64,000 nucleotides of DNA, taken from Pyricularia pennisetigena. Lineage: Eukaryota; Ascomycota; Sordariomycetes; Magnaporthales; Pyriculariaceae. The notes beneath the pieces were generated by a model. It worked only from the letters and a program-made list of their open reading frames with translations, searched no databases and was not told the DNA's origin. The stretch spans positions 62,001-126,000 of the forward strand of contig NC_043743.1 in the NCBI RefSeq assembly GCF_004337985.1, written 5' to 3'. Positions within the stretch are counted from its first letter, which is position 1; each line of letters starts with the position of its first letter. The position numbers were made by a program, and so were the translations under genes. Of this stretch, positions 12,403-23,737 are shown in pieces.

Positions 12403-12933
12403 TCAAACTATGGCGACGGACAAGGCGGAGAAGATAGCCATAATGGCCAATTGTAACTTGAGCCGGGCGGCATCAGATGTTTGTGACGATGAAGGAACGT
12501 CTGTAGTCGCGGGTGTGGTGCCGTTGCTCGTCGCCGTTTTCGCGGCGGCGGGATTAGGTGCACCGTTGTCGGTGCAGACTTTGCCAATAGAAGAGTTAAG
12601 GTCTGCTCATTGCCGAGTTTAGTTCGAGTGGTCAATTAAAAAAATGTTCCAGGTAGAGAGAAGGAGAGTAAAAAAAAAAATGGAACACTCACTCGTAATT
12701 TGATCAGCGGAACAAGCCTTGGATAAACAAGTAGAGGTAGAGCCGCTGACCAAGGAAATGCGACTACACATGCACTGGATATCGCTCACACCACAGCCGG
12801 TGGACCCTGCGGCTTCCCCAAGGCAGATATAGGCACACTGGGGTATTTGGGAGATCAAGCCGTCAAAATTGCTCCCGGACTGGGCAGAAACGAGGACGGC
12901 GGCGGCCGTAAGAAGGGCAAATAGAAACTGCAT
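12403..12933 (-). CDS. CFEM-domain GPI-anchored extracellular protein
   Basis: Exon 1 is 12933-12693 and exon 2 is 12602-12403, giving 146 residues. A signal peptide covers residues 1-17 (MQFLFALLTAAAVLVSA). Residues 20-95 hold the eight-cysteine CFEM pattern, including QCAYICLGEA, CGVSDIQCMCS, TCLSKAC and GKVC. The last cysteine comes from exon 2, which supports the join. The Asp before the CxC pair is the position that coordinates haem in characterised CFEM proteins. A Ser/Thr-rich linker precedes a hydrophobic C-terminus (LAIMAIFSALSVAIV), as expected for a GPI anchor signal. CFEM proteins act at the cell surface, in iron or haem capture in Candida and in wall structure or host interaction in plant-associated fungi. 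Which role applies here cannot be told. Confidence 0.9.
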
Positions 12934-13837
12934 CGTGGAAGAACAAGGAGCAGGTCACCAGGGGATGATGAGATTGAGATTTTAGAATGGGAAAAATGAA
13001 CAATGCTGTAGTGGCTAAAAACATAAAAGAAAGAAAAGAGATACACGTTTGAAGGAGGATATAGCATTCATTTTGAGACAAACCATGCAAATGGAATCCG
13101 GTAGGCTAAGAGGGGGGGTTTTGACATTCACGTTGGGGCGGCCACTATCTACTGTCTATGGTGACCTCGGACTGGGGGTGGCGTTCATTGCCCCTGAAGT
13201 TAGCAGAAACTTTGAGCAAAGCTTGCCGGTCGGGGTTTTTTTTTTTTTTTTTCTGAAGGGCTGGCGGTAGTTCTGTCATAAACGACGGCGCCAGAATGCC
13301 AAACCGGATGCGTGCCGAGCGAGAAGGTGATGTTACAAATGTCGACCCTTTCCATGACAAGCCCGGATCCGACGGCTTGCGCTTGCATATGCTTGTGCAT
13401 CCGTCTGACTTTTTTTTCGACCTCTCGAAACCGAGAGGCTGCTGTTATAAAGAGGATAGATAACCTTGAACCCGATGTAGTAGTATACATGTGGTTGCTT
13501 AAAGGTGTCTCTCATCATCATGCCAAAAGGGCGAAGAAACCACAAGACAGGGCATCCGCGCATCTATCCGCTTTTTCATCTTGTGCCAAGCGTGCCGAGT
13601 AAGGCGGCAGGCTAGGCGAAGGGCTAGCGATGACAGTAGTGCGCGTTATGTGTTAATGTGAACAGCCTAGTGTTATCAACGACGATGTGACTGACCACGC
13701 TCAGCAGGTGACTGGCTGACTACAGGTACGTACCATTGAGGGAAACTGGCGCCAAACGCAGCACGGGGGTTAATTAGCTCCAGCTAGACGCTGCGGAGGT
13801 GGAGGCAAAATATATGGAGGCGGCTACTTTGTGGGGG

Positions 13838-14312
13838 NNNNNNNNNNNNNNNNNNNNNNNNNNNNNNNNNNNNNNNNNNNNNNNNNNNNNNNNNNNNNNN
13901 NNNNNNNNNNNNNNNNNNNNNNNNNNNNNNNNNNNNNNNNNNNNNNNNNNNNNNNNNNNNNNNNNNNNNNNNNNNNNNNNNNNNNNNNNNNNNNNNNNNN
14001 NNNNNNNNNNNNNNNNNNNNNNNNNNNNNNNNNNNNNNNNNNNNNNNNNNNNNNNNNNNNNNNNNNNNNNNNNNNNNNNNNNNNNNNNNNNNNNNNNNNN
14101 NNNNNNNNNNNNNNNNNNNNNNNNNNNNNNNNNNNNNNNNNNNNNNNNNNNNNNNNNNNNNNNNNNNNNNNNNNNNNNNNNNNNNNNNNNNNNNNNNNNN
14201 NNNNNNNNNNNNNNNNNNNNNNNNNNNNNNNNNNNNNNNNNNNNNNNNNNNNNNNNNNNNNNNNNNNNNNNNNNNNNNNNNNNNNNNNNNNNNNNNNNNN
14301 NNNNNNNNNNNN
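13838..14312. other. assembly gap (475 N)
   Basis: A run of 475 N sits between a G-rich end (gtggggg) and a long (TC)n microsatellite. The gap was probably caused by the repeat, so the N count should be read as an estimate. Confidence 0.98.

Positions 14313-14406
<94 letters not shown>
14313..14406 (+). repeat. (TC)n microsatellite, at least 47 units
   Basis: A perfect TC dinucleotide run of 94 bases directly abuts the assembly gap, so its full length is not known. It lies about 350 bases upstream of the DUF6601-like gene start. Confidence 0.95.
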
Positions 14407-14408
<2 letters not shown>

Positions 14409-14718
14409 CTCTCTTTTTTGAATAGGCTCGTCTGCATTTGCATAACGAGAGCAACCGTAAGCTTATTTTAAGCTCTGGATTGATTTGCGTTCAACTTCTA
14501 TTTTGATATTGGCGGATCCCTCCAACAGAGTTTCGGTCGTAGCGCAAAGACACTATAAACCCGGTGTAACAAAGATTCCTCAAACACCAGGGACATCGCG
14601 AAAAAGGGGGGAAAACCAAGAGAACAGAAAAAAGACAAACAAGAAGAGGGACAACTATATCACACCAACTAGTGTATATACTGTACACGATACACATCTT
14701 TTTTCCACTCTGTTTTTC

Positions 14719-14719
14719 C

Positions 14720-14752
<33 letters not shown>
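14719..14752 (+). repeat. compound (CT)n(CA)n microsatellite at the start codon
   Basis: About ten CT units pass directly into about seven CA units, which end one base before the ATG at 14754. The repeat therefore makes up the immediate 5' leader of the next gene. Confidence 0.9.
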
Positions 14753-14753
<1 letters not shown>

Positions 14754-16034
14754 ATGACATCCTCCTCAAGCCCAAATTCGGTCCTCACCATGGATGGTAA
14801 CTCGTCGGTGGAACGGTCGGTGATCGAAATCAAACCCCTGAGCAAGGCACTGGAGGTGCAACCAGTGTTGGTGTCACCAGTGGTGGTCTCGGCCTCGTCG
14901 GTCTCGGAGGAAAAGGGCCACTCGACAGCCAACGGCGGGCAACGACAGGCAGAGGATGCTACTTCGTCGCCGTTGGCCGTGGTCGTCACGGCTACCGACA
15001 CAGATGGCGCAGGCAGTCGGCCCAGGGCGCGGCTGCTTCTCCGCGCCCGGGACAAGGCGCGACAGTACCTGCCCGGTCAGCCGCGCGTGAGCCTGGATCC
15101 GGCCGTGCCGGCACCCCACGGCCCGACGCCACGCGAGCCGAGCCTGTACCACCTGCCCGACTACCTGCGCAGGGCCCACCTGACGACGGAGCTGGACAGG
15201 CTGCTGCCGTTTATGAAGTACATCTTTGTGCAGACGCCGTCGCATCGCCACATCATGCCGCTCCACCACCAGCCCGCCCACGGCCGCGATCGCATCATTG
15301 TCGACGAGCACCCGGGCCTCCACCTGGTCTGGTACTATGAGCGCATCTACATCAAACCCATCCCGGCCTACATGTACAGCCAGGAGTTCTGGACCTACGC
15401 ATACAACGCCGACCCCGAAGTCTACAGGGCCTGCCTGGGCTTCGTCCGGTCGTACTACCACCTGATCCAGTACGAGATCGATTTTGACAAGGCCTGCGAG
15501 CTCAAGCTCATCCCCAAGGTGCCCGAGACGGCGCGCCTCCCGACCTACGAGGAGTTTTGCGCCTTCGTCGCTCCGTTTGGCGATCACACCGTCGTGCGCG
15601 ACGAGGACGTGAGCAGGCGCTTCCAGTACGGTGAGCTGCGCCTGTCGCGCATCAACAAGACCACCATGCTGGTGCGCCGCAAGTTTGCCTACTTCCACAT
15701 CTACCCGCAGTGGGGCTCGTACCTGTCACACATCATCGCCCCCGTCGTCACCGTCTTTGCCTTCCTGTCCGTCATCTTCAACGCCCTGCAGGTCACCCTG
15801 GCCGCCCACGAGGTCGGCTACGCCGGCGTCGATCAGACCTGGCACCCCTTCCTCGATGTTGCCGTCTGGTTCCCTATCGTCGTCATGGTCGCCATCGCCG
15901 TGCTGCTTGCCGCCGGCATCGGCGGAATAGTCGTCATGGGCCTCAAGGACCTCATCTGGGCCAAGTCGGTGCGGGAGCGGAAGAAGCAAGGCGACCTTAC
16001 GGCGGGCGAGAAGGCGTACGGCGTGGTATGGTGA
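14754..16034 (+). CDS. two-helix membrane protein, DUF6601-like
   Basis: Single exon, 426 residues. The first 110 residues are low-complexity, rich in Ser, Val and Arg. A conserved-looking globular region follows, with YHLPDYLRRAHLTTELDRLL, HLVWYYERIYIKPIP and RRFQYGELRLSRIN. Two hydrophobic helices come next, near residues 325-350 (SHIIAPVVTVFAFLSVIFNA) and 365-395 (VAVWFPIVVMVAIAVLLAAG). The protein ends in a short basic tail. This layout (soluble domain, two adjacent C-terminal helices) and the YGELRLSRIN motif fit the fungal family of unknown function DUF6601. I recall that family only by motif and have not searched it. A second in-frame ATG at 14790 is a possible alternative start. The pyrimidine and CA repeat runs right up to the first ATG. 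Function is unknown. Confidence 0.75.
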   Translation: MTSSSSPNSVLTMDGNSSVERSVIEIKPLSKALEVQPVLVSPVVVSASSVSEEKGHSTANGGQRQAEDATSSPLAVVVTATDTDGAGSRPRARLLLRARDKARQYLPGQPRVSLDPAVPAPHGPTPREPSLYHLPDYLRRAHLTTELDRLLPFMKYIFVQTPSHRHIMPLHHQPAHGRDRIIVDEHPGLHLVWYYERIYIKPIPAYMYSQEFWTYAYNADPEVYRACLGFVRSYYHLIQYEIDFDKACELKLIPKVPETARLPTYEEFCAFVAPFGDHTVVRDEDVSRRFQYGELRLSRINKTTMLVRRKFAYFHIYPQWGSYLSHIIAPVVTVFAFLSVIFNALQVTLAAHEVGYAGVDQTWHPFLDVAVWFPIVVMVAIAVLLAAGIGGIVVMGLKDLIWAKSVRERKKQGDLTAGEKAYGVVW

Positions 16035-16691
16035 GGCCTGAGATTTCGAGGAGGTAGATACAGAGAGTCTTGTGTGATTGATAGCGGGTTTCCTGCTTTT
16101 TTTTTTCTTTTTGCTATTTTTTTATATTTTATTTTTTGGACATACACGACATGATGATCAGGTTTCATGAAGATACGATGAGATAGCCACACACACACAC
16201 ACACTTGACGCGCATAATTCTCGCTTCTTTCTCAGAGTTTGTATGCGGTCGACTGAATATATAATGAATTATACAAGGTAGAACTGAACATGGTGCCGCG
16301 GCTAAGCTGTTTTCAATAGTACCTATGTTTTGGAGGAGACACCCTTATATCCCAGCACTTCCCGGATAAAATGGGAAGGGCGGATAGCTCCACTGGCTAA
16401 CTAACCTACATGCATGTATAATCGGAGTGTGCTCATCCGAGCAAATCTCATCATAGACGTGGGTGAAGGTACTTGGAAATACATGCATCACAGGTTTTAA
16501 ATTAAAAGTGACACAGCTATAATCCTTTAGCGTCTAAGATCTCTGGACCCAATGGTTTCGCTATCAAGCACACTGCTGTCCCTGTAGCCTTTTTTCTAAT
16601 GTGAACAAGAATCCTCGGAATCTCTTTATTTTTGCCCCTTTTATCATATCCTGCCGTGTCACGAATCGCGGCTGGCGACTACTCCTTCGGG
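16035..16691. other. convergent 3' intergenic region
   Basis: This is the spacer between the stop codons of the DUF6601-like gene (plus) and the GH51 gene (minus). It contains T-rich runs near 16098-16135 and a short (AC)n run near 16190-16203. No gene was recognised. Confidence 0.45.
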
Positions 16692-18990
16692 TCAGTGCAT
16701 CACCCTACCGGCAATGCTCCGCTTCCTGGAGACGCACTTCTCTCCCGTCTCAAGAACAGCGATGCTCAGCTCCGGCAGGCTGAACTCAAAAACGCCACCC
16801 TCACCGGCAGTCAGGTGGTAGGTCGTCGAGTTGACCACGTTCACGCCAGTGTGGGGGTCGTTCCACAGCATCGGGTCCTCGGGTCCCGTCAGTACCCTGA
16901 GCTTGGCCTTGGTGCCCTTGCCAACGCCCTCGAAGCTCAAAGAGATGGGCACGTCGGCCGAGTTGGTCGTGTTGTAGACCGCGCCCTTCCAGATGCGCCC
17001 CTCAGGGTTGTGCTGGCTCTCGCCGGCGACGTAGAAAAGGGGATCGATAGTCTGCGACGCTGGGAGCGTCTTGGAGATGGGGTGCGCAGCCAGGAGCTCC
17101 CAGGCGTACCACGAGGTCGATCGCGTCGTCATGGCAGGGTCGGCGGCATGTTGGATAAGCGTGACGGCCCAGGACCAGCTGTTCATGTTGCGGATGACAG
17201 GAGCCTAGGCAGAGGTGAGATTTGGACACATGTTAGCAAGAGTGGCAAGGCAACAGAAGAAAAGGGGGAGGGTTAAACTGACATAGAAAGTCCCGGGAAT
17301 GCGGTCTGCGTTTCGTTCGTAGCCAATCATGGAGATGGCCTCGCCGACGGTACCAATCCACCAAGGGAAGTAGTTCAGATTCCCATCCCAGCCGATGCCA
17401 CCATTCACATGGGTAGCGGCGACCTCGCCAACGATGTGTGGGATGGGATCGTTGTCGAACTTGTCAAACTCGTCAACCAGTTCATCAGGCTTGCGGTAGG
17501 GGTGGTAGTCACCCATTGCCCGGTTCTCTCCAGTTCCGGGCGGAACCTGGTGACCATCGTGTGTGGATCCCGAGGCAATGACCGTGATATCCGGGTACGC
17601 CTTGTTGATTGCCTCAAGGAACATGGGGAAGCGATATTCTTTGTAGCTATTCCAGCCGGCTGCTCCGCCCGCGAGCCAGTCCTCATTACCGACCTCGACG
17701 TACTCGAGCTTGAACGGCTCGGGGTGGCCCAGCTCGGCGCGTTTCTTGCCCCAGGTTGAATCAGCAGGTCCGCGGGTGAACTCGATGAGGTTGAGCGCGT
17801 CATCGATGAATGGTTGGAGCTTGTCCCTAGGGGTGATGTCGCCGTTCAAGGCAAGGCCGGCCCAAACGCCGATCACTGATGGATTGTCAGGCACAGTTCG
17901 TCCAAGGAGATGAGTGTAGGAACGTCAATATCATCTTACCAATCTCCATGCCCATGTCCTCTGCCCACTGCAGGTACTCTAAGTGGCCGAGGCCTTGGGT
18001 GACGGGATATCCCCAGGGCCCTGGGAATCCCTTGCGGTGACGCAGGGGGCCGAGAGTCGACTTCCAGTCCCAGATGGAACGATTGGTCGGGCCCTCCAGC
18101 ATGTTACCACCAGGGAATCTGAAGAAAGTCTAGGTAAGAGGAAGAGATTTGGTTTTAGTACCGAGTGCATAAGGGAGTGCCAAGAATGGCTGGGTCATGG
18201 GCTCGCGTTACGTACCGGATGAAGTTGCTCGAGTGCCTCCGCAAGGTCGACGCGCAGTCCATTCTTGCGGCCTTTGTAGGTTGGGGGGAACATGCTGATA
18301 AGATTGAAGTCGAGGGCGTCTCCCTTCATACCCTGTTTGTACAAAGATGAAGCAGTCAGCATCTACTTGGCTTTTTCAGTGCATCTTGGGGCGACGTACA
18401 GCACGGTCAAAGGTGATGGCGAAAGTGTTGTTGCTGCTTGGCGCATCCTTGCTGGGCGTCAAGATGACCTCGTGTTCAATCCAGTCGTCCTCGACAGACT
18501 GCGACTCAATCTCGACGCTACCAAAGACGTCATCGGTGAGGGCAGACTTGAAAGAGGCCGTGAACTTGCCCTCATACGCACCCTTGACCCAGAAGGAGCC
18601 AGTGTACTTTTGCACCTTGACGTTCATACCCCAAAAGCCGTCGTTGGAGAAGCCCAGAGGTCCGTCGCCGTCGCCTTCAGGCTCCACGCGCAGCGAAGTG
18701 GGCAGCTCCTCAGACAAGGGGATGTCGAGGTCGTGGAGGGACAGCTTAGCATTGATGGGGCGCCAGGCGAGCAGTGTCTTGGGGTGGTGCTCAGGGTCAC
18801 CCTGGAAGGCCCGGTTGCGGATCAGCTCGGCGTAGACTCCTCCGTCACCACTGTAATTGATATCCTCGTGCAGGAAGCCATACTGGTGGCCGCTAGTCTT
18901 GTTGCCGCCAGTGGCCTTGACCTGGATGTCGACGGCAGCGGCCGAGGAGACAACCAATGCGGCCGTGAGCAGTCTGGTGACGGACAGCAT
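16692..18990 (-). CDS. abfA: secreted alpha-L-arabinofuranosidase, GH51
   Basis: Five exons: 18990-18400, 18332-18216, 18129-17940, 17875-17283 and 17204-16692. Together they give 667 residues, with every junction GT-AG and in frame. The first 19 residues ([19 protein letters not shown]) are a signal peptide. Family landmarks are [19 protein letters not shown] near the start and [12 protein letters not shown]. The acid/base Glu364 lies in VEVGNEDW and the likely nucleophile Glu450 in [13 protein letters not shown]. The C-terminal beta domain ends after [15 protein letters not shown]51 enzymes release terminal arabinose from arabinoxylan and arabinan outside the cell. The size fits fungal family members, and the gene symbol follows Aspergillus usage. 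Its neighbour across a 3-kb spacer is a CE5 esterase on the same strand, consistent with hemicellulose breakdown. Confidence 0.95.
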
Positions 18991-21900
18991 GGTGAACAGC
19001 GGCTGCGTCGATCTAGGGATGCAATAGCTGAGGGGATTCGGGCGCCGCTGGGTGCCTTAGTCGGTCAGGGATGGAGGGTGCGTGAACCGACGACGACGCG
19101 TGGGTTTTATATCCATCCCCCTCATTCACGACAGTAGATGCGTCGCTTGTTCTGTACCCCTCCTGCATGCCGGCCAAGGCTTCTCCAAGACTGTATGCAT
19201 AGCCGGAATTGAACCATGGCTTGGATCTTGGAGACGAACGTGGCGAGCGAACCCCACAGGCGGAGTGACATACATGGTGTCGACGATGCGCGCGGTCCTG
19301 GTTGGTGGCATTTTGGAGACGCAACGCATGACTGGGGAGGAGTACCAATGGCTACAAGTCATGGTCGTCTTTTTCTTCTTGTCCTTGGTGGCTTGCTAAT
19401 GTTGCTGCCATACTGCAGATAGTCTCTTTTTTTCCCCTTGCGTCAGTAAGCTCACAGAAAAAGTCTATGACGGCCATATGGAAACAAAGTATCGCTCTCG
19501 GCCCTCCATGGTGTTCGGGGATGGCGTGCATTGCCTAGGCGAGTAAGGAGGCAGTCGGGATAAAGCCGGTGCTAGAATGCCTAAATACCTTAGCTCCTTT
19601 TGATACTTTGTTCCTGGAGGTACGGCAGAGGTAGACAAGGTAACTTTGGTGTGATGGCAATCCTCCTTTGATCTTTTTCTTTTTGTATGGGTGTATGCGG
19701 TCCCCAAAAGTCAACACGATTTTGGCAGCAACCAAACGGCCCCCTGGCTTTCTCTTCTCCGCAGACGGGCGCATCTGTGGATCTGAGCAAAGAGAGGGGG
19801 GTTCGGAGGTCATACTGCTCAAGATGGCAGTAGTGACTCTGGTGAGGGTAGGTACAAAGTACCGGTAGGCATCATGGGTACTTGCTTACCTTGGCTTGTG
19901 GATTACCAAATAGGAAAGCACAGCACCTACGAAGTACGTAATAGTGCAAGGTACGAAAGAGGTAGGTACCCAACGGTCCCCTGAGCGTCATTTCGGCTGT
20001 TCTTTGCTGTTTAACCATTACTCCAAACGCCTAACCGCCCCAATCGGAAAAGGCATGGTCGAGATATGTGGGGCTGGTCCGGGGTTGCTCACCTTGGCTT
20101 CTCGGTTAGTCGGCCAAGAAATGGCTAGTGCAAGATAAAATATGGCAGTGACCTGACAAGGTACTTAAGGACTCGGGTTTTGTTGTGGTACCTACGCAGT
20201 TGAAGGGCTGCTCCGCCCCGGCATGTTGAGATTGAATACCAGACGAGTGCGAGGAATCCCGTCGCCTGCTGTATGTCTACCCCCTGGGCTAAGCACTATA
20301 ACTTACGGCTGTACATACCTCGGTTGGTTTTAAATGGTATACAATGGTGATAGGGCAACATGTTGGTATGTGTACGGCATGTATAATATGTATGGTAGTA
20401 AACTACTTACCCCTGGCAGAGGTTGTGAAGACTTGGGGGAATTTAGCATCCACACTCCTCACTATTAGCCGGCAGTTTTCCCCGCACTCTCCGCCTCGGC
20501 CACCCGGTTTTGCCTTGGCATGGCTGGGCCGGATCACCTCTACGAATTGGCTCTTGCTGGTTCTTGGGGACTTGATGGGGTACCCACAACAAACACACAG
20601 CTTAGTACCTGAGCCTGGAGTGATGAGAGATATTGGTAGTGTAAAGGTAGGGATAACTTGCCTGAGAGAGCACAGCACAGTAGAGTCGGAAAATGCACAT
20701 ATAAAGAAAGCTGGGACTACTATGAAATGTTTTATTTTGAGAGTTATAGCCCGTCATTTTCAGGGACAACCCTACCGAACTCACTGAAACTACTGTGCTT
20801 TCTGGAGACATGTTCAAGCGGCGCTCACCAGGACTTGCCTCTGTTTGCTGTCAGGGCTAACAGAGACAAAGGAGCTTAGATATCAAATGGATATATTATT
20901 ACTTGGGTCTGAATATTCTGACCACAATGCGCTGAAGAAAACCACTCAACAGGTTATTACAAACCCACAAAGCACCGGTTCCCGATACGGTAATCAAAGC
21001 CATTCTGCATCACCACTGCAACCTTGCAGAGGCAGAAATGTTAGATTCCGCTCATCAGAAGGGATGAAAGAGCTGTGACATTCACCTGGTTATGTTTTGA
21101 TTTTTTTTGTACCACAGATATGTAGTGCAGGTTTTGTTGTGTGAGGCCTGCCCTGTTTAGTTAGTGTCTAGGTACAAACACATGTAAAGTGAGTAAGTGA
21201 CTGTTGAGCTCAGAGTCTCATAACCCTCTCAAGGCACTTTGAATCAGACCAAAAGAGCTATATTTGCTTCTCAAAGAGAAATGCTCGAGGGAAAGGTCGG
21301 CCGTTGAGACTATGAACTGCTGGAGCTGCTTGTGCATAGAACTTGTATTCCTGCAGCTTGTGTGTTCTCAGCCCGTTGTCTACTAGCATGTTATTAACCA
21401 GTGACTATAACAGGGAATTGGAGCTTGATAACTTCAGCTTCTGCGGCCAGGAAACTCGCATTTAACCTGACCCCAAACCAACTTTGGCAACCTGCGTCTC
21501 AAGCCTATGGCTGACTTTTACTTAAGGGGACTCTGGAAATTTCAAAAGCAAACCAATCGCGTGGCACAACGAGCGGATGACAGAGAGAATATCAAGCGAC
21601 ATTATCTCTGAGGCGGTTTCATACTTGCTATTCTGCCAAGACTGCCATAACAACCAAGCCAACAGACCTTGATTCTCTTTGCCCTTTCTCCGTGTCTGAA
21701 ATATGATCTTAACTTGTCAAAGACTCAACCTCGTCTGGATCAAGTTGATCTCCAGATCACATACGCCGCCCATTCTAAGTAGACCTTCATGTATCAAGAT
21801 CACACATGAGAACATGTCACTGGTACGAGCAAGTTGGGCAGGTCTGAATGAAACATGGGACAAATCAACAAATCGGTTGGGTAAAAGAGATAGAATGAAC

Positions 21901-22049
21901 CAGTGCTAGGCTTTTTTTAACAAGGCAAATTTAAACCAACATGCCCATACTTGCACCTTGACGCTTGAGTCCCGCAGTCCACCTTCTCCAAGCACCTCTG
22001 CATGATGAACCAAGCGTCTCCCAACAGCAACAGCCAAACCACTTTGCGT
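18991..22049. other. long gene-poor spacer between GH51 and CE5 genes
   Basis: Three kilobases hold the promoter of the GH51 gene at the left end and the 3' region of the CE5 gene at the right. Scattered open frames, the longest at 20344-20787 on plus, have no recognisable similarity and are Cys/Thr-rich in the manner of random frames. One copy of the decamer AGGTAGGTAC lies at 19960. I saw no transposase or reverse transcriptase remnant. Confidence 0.5.
19105..19111 (-). promoter_or_regulatory. probable TATA box of the GH51 gene
   Basis: On the minus strand the sequence reads GGATATAAAACCC, with TATAAAA about 115 bases upstream of the start codon at 18990. That is a plausible distance for a fungal core promoter with a short leader. 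It is a sequence match only. Confidence 0.45.
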
Positions 22050-22977
22050 TCAACCCAGCTTGCTCTTGATAAAGTTGAGCGCTTGGGTGCCGTACTTGTT
22101 GACGTACTGCTGGTGCGAGTTGGCGTCGTTGCCATTGCAGCAGTAAGGGTCGGTCGAGTCGCAGTACGACTGGATGATGGACGAGCTGGCCGGCGAGCAT
22201 CGGAATCCACTGGGGCGGGCCGCAAACTGTAGTGTAAATGTTTTTTTTTTTTTCCTGTTTTTAGTAATCTCATTGTTTTTTGTTTCGTGTCTTTCTCGCA
22301 TATGACTTACCCCACCCGCCCGGCATGTGCCGACATTGTACGGAAGCCCGTTCTGGTTGTGAGGGTCGCCCATGAAGATGGCCGCCTTGACCGCCGCGAG
22401 TGCATTGCCGCTAAGGGTGGCTCCGGCGCCGCCGCAGAGGGCGTTGTCAAAGATCTGGCCTCCCTAAAGTTTGGTTATCGTTCCCACCCACCGGGGGGGA
22501 AAAGCATGTCAGCCAGTCGGTCAAACTTGGATTTGACGTTGATCTTGTCTCTCTTTCTCTCGGCACACTTGCACCTCTCTTAAAAATGTTTAAGAAAAAA
22601 AAGATAGCTTTGCTCACCTGCGAGTAGCCAATGACTACGAGCTTGGTGTTGGGGCAGCGGCTATTGAAACTCGTGACGGCGCTGACGACGGCGGCGGTGC
22701 CCTGGCTGGCAGAGTTGTCGTAGCTGACACCACCGCATTGGCTCTGGCCGCCGCAGGCCGGGTAGACGATGGCCTCGGACGTGGCTCCGGGGTAAGCCTG
22801 GAGCACCATGTTGACGAGGCCCTGCGACGTGCCGTATCCCTGAGGGACCGTCGTCTCCCTGGCACCGAAAACATGCACGTTTGGGCATGCCTGGCGGGAC
22901 GTGAGCGGGCTGGAGGCCGGAGATGCAGCGGCCAGGCCGGCCACGAGGGGGGAGACGGCGACAGCTGAGAGCTTCAT
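22050..22977 (-). CDS. secreted acetylxylan esterase / cutinase-family esterase, CE5
   Basis: Three exons: 22977-22618, 22463-22311 and 22226-22050, giving 229 residues. A signal peptide and short propiece precede the mature start near CPNVHVFGARETT, the usual opening of CE5 acetylxylan esterases. The nucleophile Ser119 is in GYSQG, which is formed across the first splice. The acid and base are Asp197 (in CDSTDPYC) and His209 (in GNDANSHQQY). The mature protein has ten cysteines, as in the Penicillium purpurogenum AXEII type, including CGGQSQCGG and DPYCC. Such enzymes remove acetyl groups from xylan outside the cell. Cutinases share the fold but have fewer cysteines and a different opening motif, so esterase activity on xylan is the better guess. 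Same-strand neighbour of the GH51 gene. Confidence 0.92.
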
Positions 22978-23184
22978 TTTTGATGCCGGCCCTTGCTTCC
23001 TTGCTCTTTTTCCTTTTTTTTCTTTTCTTTTTTTTTGTTTCCCTCTCTAGTAAGACTCTTATGTGGCGGTTATCGAGGCCAGCCAGGGAGTTATAGGTAA
23101 GCGAGAGTAAGGAGGAGACAATGAGGAAGAAGCCTGGGCTGCACGAGATCAATGGCGAGAGTCAAGTGGGATGAGCATTATCAC

Positions 23185-23192
23185 TTATATAT
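23185..23192 (-). promoter_or_regulatory. possible TATA box of the CE5 gene
   Basis: The minus strand reads GAATATATAAGTG here, about 210 bases upstream of the start codon at 22977. A second TATA-like run lies near 23226. Either could be used. This is a sequence match only. Confidence 0.35.
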
Positions 23193-23730
23193 TCATCCAA
23201 ACATCCAGGGTATTGTGGGAATCAGGATATATAGCTCATTGTTTCTTCAAGTCTAGGGTAGATCAGCGGGGCCAAGCCATCCGAAAGCAGGGGGCAAATC
23301 TCGTTAATATGCAACGTACATAGACCAAGGCAGTTAGTTACTGACAGGAAAGAGAAAAAAAAAAGAGACAAAAGCCGTGATATCTCCAAGTTTATCCATT
23401 CAACCGTCACTCCCGCTCAGGAGGTCTAGCAAGCCAGTCGTCGGTCGACAGTCGTAAAGCTTCCCTTCGTCCGTAAGTTGTAATTGAAAAGCCAGATGCT
23501 GTAGTGAAAAAAAGCACTTCGCGAGCATTTAAAAGACATGAACGAGTGCCTAAAATGGAGAATGGAGGGGGGTTCCGGGTTTTGTGTAGAGCGGAAGCAA
23601 TGCCGATCCAGAGGATGTGTGTGGGGGAGCGGCAGATTTGCGACACCATGTCTGCCGAATAGGGAACAAGATGTACTCTATCGGGAACGGGAGGGATATT
23701 GTCGCGGTGGAGATGTACCCCATATTCACC

Positions 23731-23737
23731 GGCTAAA
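23731..23737 (+). promoter_or_regulatory. GGCTAAA, possible XlnR/Xyr1 site
   Basis: The heptamer matches the XlnR/Xyr1 consensus GGCTAAA known from xylanolytic gene promoters. It lies about 750 bases upstream of the acetylxylan esterase start. A seven-base match is expected several times by chance in this window, so it is only suggestive. Confidence 0.25.

Larger units (their letters stand above)
12934..14753. other. divergent intergenic region containing an assembly gap
   Basis: This spacer lies between the CFEM gene start (minus) and the DUF6601-like gene start (plus). Apart from the N run and microsatellites listed separately, no coding region was recognised. Because of the gap its true length is unknown and a small gene could be hidden in it. 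Confidence 0.6.

Noticed and set aside
13774..14454. Long frames across the N run and TC repeat
   Set aside because: Artefacts of unresolved bases and a dinucleotide repeat.
19195..19230. GGTTCAATTCC on the minus strand, tRNA B-box-like
   Set aside because: The surrounding bases do not pair as a T-stem and no tRNA body can be built around it.
20344..20787. 147-codon frame in the GH51-CE5 spacer
   Set aside because: Opposed by an antisense frame, no family resemblance, and composition like random intergenic frames.
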